In this document: positions 60,905 through 62,338 of the stretch, one piece after another
Numbering within the stretch: the stretch's first letter is position 1
How the letters are laid out: each line of letters begins with the position of its first letter
From: an uncultured Muribaculaceae bacterium
GTDB lineage: Bacteria; Bacteroidota; Bacteroidia; Bacteroidales; Muribaculaceae
Direction: 5' to 3'
Length of the DNA stretch: 62,338 nt
Assembly (NCBI GenBank): GCA_910584905.1
Contig: CAJUCQ010000007.1
Coordinates: 1 to 62,338, forward strand
Notes under the pieces: model-generated
Database searches by the model: none
What the model was told of the DNA's origin: nothing
The model's input: the letters and a program-made list of their open reading frames with translations, nothing else
Position numbers and translations under genes: made by a program

Positions 60905-62064
60905 TGAAAACCGTAATGCTCATCTTCGGGACCCGACCCGAAGCTATCAAGATGGCCCCCCTCGTCAAAGCGCTCCAAGAGCGCCCCGAAGAGTTCAAAA
61001 CCGTCGTGGCCGTGACAGGTCAACACCGACAGATGCTCGACCAGGTGCTGAACCTCTTCGAAATCACCCCCGACTTCGACCTGAACATCATGAAGCAGGG
61101 CCAAGACCTCACCGACGTAACTTGCCGAATCCTCACAGGCATGCGCGACGTCCTTAAAGAAAACCGCCCCGACATCGTCCTCGTACACGGCGACACATCC
61201 ACATCAACCGCCGCCGCTCTCAGCGCCTTCTACGAACAAATCCCCGTAGGACACGTCGAAGCCGGACTCCGCACCGGCGACATCTACTCCCCGTGGCCCG
61301 AGGAAATGAACCGACGCATCACCGGGCGCATCGCAACCCTCCACTTCGCACCCACCACAAAGAGCCGCGACAACCTCCGCGCCGAAAACGTTGCCGACGA
61401 CGACATAACCGTCACCGGAAACACCGTTATCGACGCCCTCCACACCGTCGTCGACAAAATCGACTCCGACCCCGCTCTCGCCGAATCCCTCGACGAACTA
61501 ATGCGCAACGCCGGATACGACCCCGCACGTCTCCGCGACGGCTCAGGCCGCCGACTCGTGCTCATGACCGGACACCGCCGCGAAAACTTCGGCGACGGAT
61601 TCCGCAACATCACCCTCGCAATCAAAGACCTCGCCGAGCGCTACCCCCTCGTCGACTTCGTCTACCCCATGCACCTCAACCCCAACGTGCGGCGTCCCAT
61701 CGCAGAAACATTCGGCGGCACAATCCACCCCAACGTATTCTTCATCGAACCCCTCGACTACCTCCCCTTCGTATACATGATGAAACAAAGCTACCTCATC
61801 ATCACCGACAGCGGAGGCATTCAGGAAGAAGCGCCCTCGCTCGGGAAACCCGTCCTCGTCATGCGCGAAGTCACCGAGCGCCCCGAAGCACTCGAAGCCG
61901 GAACCATCCGACTCGTTGGAACCGACCGAAACAAAATCGTTGCCGAAGCCGCCCGCTTCATCGACGACGCCGAATACTACGCCGCCAACCGCCGACTCGC
62001 AAACCCCTACGGCGACGGCAAAGCATGCAGCCGAATCATCGACTTCATAGCCCGAAAACTCTAA
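60904..62064 (+). CDS. wecB: UDP-N-acetylglucosamine 2-epimerase (non-hydrolysing)
   Basis: The 386-aa enzyme interconverts UDP-GlcNAc and UDP-ManNAc, the first dedicated step toward ManNAcA. Family blocks: FGTRPEAIKMAPL at the N-terminus, VTGQHRQML, VHGDTSTSTAAALSAFY, HVEAGLRTGD, EEMNRRITG, LMTGHRREN, and DSGGIQEEAPSLGKPVLVMR near the end. It lies downstream of wecC and wecG and its start shares one base with the wecG stop. A strong hairpin follows, so the three-gene unit ends here. Confidence 0.96.
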   Translation: MKTVMLIFGTRPEAIKMAPLVKALQERPEEFKTVVAVTGQHRQMLDQVLNLFEITPDFDLNIMKQGQDLTDVTCRILTGMRDVLKENRPDIVLVHGDTSTSTAAALSAFYEQIPVGHVEAGLRTGDIYSPWPEEMNRRITGRIATLHFAPTTKSRDNLRAENVADDDITVTGNTVIDALHTVVDKIDSDPALAESLDELMRNAGYDPARLRDGSGRRLVLMTGHRRENFGDGFRNITLAIKDLAERYPLVDFVYPMHLNPNVRRPIAETFGGTIHPNVFFIEPLDYLPFVYMMKQSYLIITDSGGIQEEAPSLGKPVLVMREVTERPEALEAGTIRLVGTDRNKIVAEAARFIDDAEYYAANRRLANPYGDGKACSRIIDFIARKL

Positions 62065-62086
62065 ACCTCCATCAATATCAACTCCC

Positions 62087-62119
62087 CGCGGGGGCCAAGC
62101 CTTAGGCATGGCCCCCGCG
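62087..62119 (+). terminator. Terminator after wecB
   Basis: An 11-bp perfect stem (CGCGGGGGCCA with TGGCCCCCGCG) and an 11-nt loop, followed by AATATTTT. Confidence 0.8.
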
Positions 62120-62313
62120 AATATTTTCCCACCATCCCATTCACAATCAATCATTTGCAAAATGCAGTAGCCGCAAGCGCCCTCAAACGCAGTAAGCGCG
62201 CCCGCCCCCAAACGAAGTACGGACGTGATTCAATGCTATTAACTTATGGCAATGTTATCAAAAACGGCCATGGCCGGTTATGTGTTATAAATTAGAACCA
62301 ACACTTACCGACC
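62120..62313. other. Non-coding region at the window's end
   Basis: About 190 bases with lower GC than the genes around it. It contains CGGCCATGGCCG, a 12-bp palindrome near 62261-62272, and a related CGACCATGG at 62309-62317. No clear TAnnTTTG box. Confidence 0.4.
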
Positions 62314-62338
62314 ATGGCTACTGAATCTACTATTATAA
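62314..62338 (+). CDS. Start of an unidentified gene, truncated by the window edge
   Basis: The last 25 bases read ATG and seven further sense codons (MATESTII) without a stop. An open frame right after a long non-coding stretch suggests a real gene start, but eight residues are too few to name it. Confidence 0.3.

Overview
The window reads as chromosomal DNA of a GC-rich member of the Bacteroidales, most likely a gut Muribaculaceae (S24-7)-type organism; the family assignment is an inference. Evidence: Bacteroidetes-type promoters (TTTG, 19-21 bp, TAnnTTTG) precede many genes, Shine-Dalgarno sequences are largely absent, and the gene set (LptE-TPR-SecG, Tgt-LptF, DUF1573, GH3-like protein, large secreted proteins with C-terminal sorting-like tails) is typical of the phylum. 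Reading frames are dense and C/G-rich at third positions, so many long antisense frames are shadows. I saw no rRNA, CRISPR array, complete insertion sequence or prophage; one tRNA (Pro, GGG) is present.

Layout. 1-4.4 kb: a secreted four-module protein, enolase and an orphan polytopic membrane protein. 4.4-8.7 kb, minus strand: an oxalate catabolism operon, frc-oxc-AEC permease, in the gene order of E. coli yfdW-yfdU-yfdV. 8.8-14.8 kb, plus strand: hotdog thioesterase, dprA, nucleoside phosphorylase, nucleotidyltransferase, tgt and lptF, then a convergent holin-like gene. 15.4-28.6 kb: three consecutive giant secreted proteins (1316, 1555 and 1457 aa) built from choice-of-anchor-J-like and fibronectin-III-like modules. 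28.6-32.6 kb: MATE pump, trmD, lysS. 32.7-39.7 kb: a compact gene train gpsA-rlmN-pdxA-nucleotidyltransferase-sigma54 activator-lptE-TPR-secG. 39.8-48.9 kb: U32 protein, secreted endonuclease I, GH3-like enzyme, alkaline phosphatase, MeaB GTPase, DUF1573 protein, recA. 49.2 kb: tRNA-Pro. 49.5-55.3 kb: a tripartite efflux system in two genes, because the RND pump and the outer-membrane channel are one 1505-codon frame. 55.5-58.9 kb: OmpA-like protein, SemiSWEET, DJ-1 family protein, ApbE. 58.9-62.1 kb: wecC-wecG-wecB, making and transferring ManNAcA for a surface glycan. The window ends at the first codons of an unidentified gene.

The most unusual item is the RND-OMF fusion (50734-55251), with an apparent lipoprotein signal inside the polypeptide at the junction. 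It suggests either a covalent two-membrane pump or a polyprotein that signal peptidase II separates. Other points of interest are the oxalate operon with a YfdV-type permease, the giant modular secreted proteins, a Tgt lacking its cysteine zinc ligands, and promoters placed so close to start codons that their mRNAs should be leaderless or nearly so.
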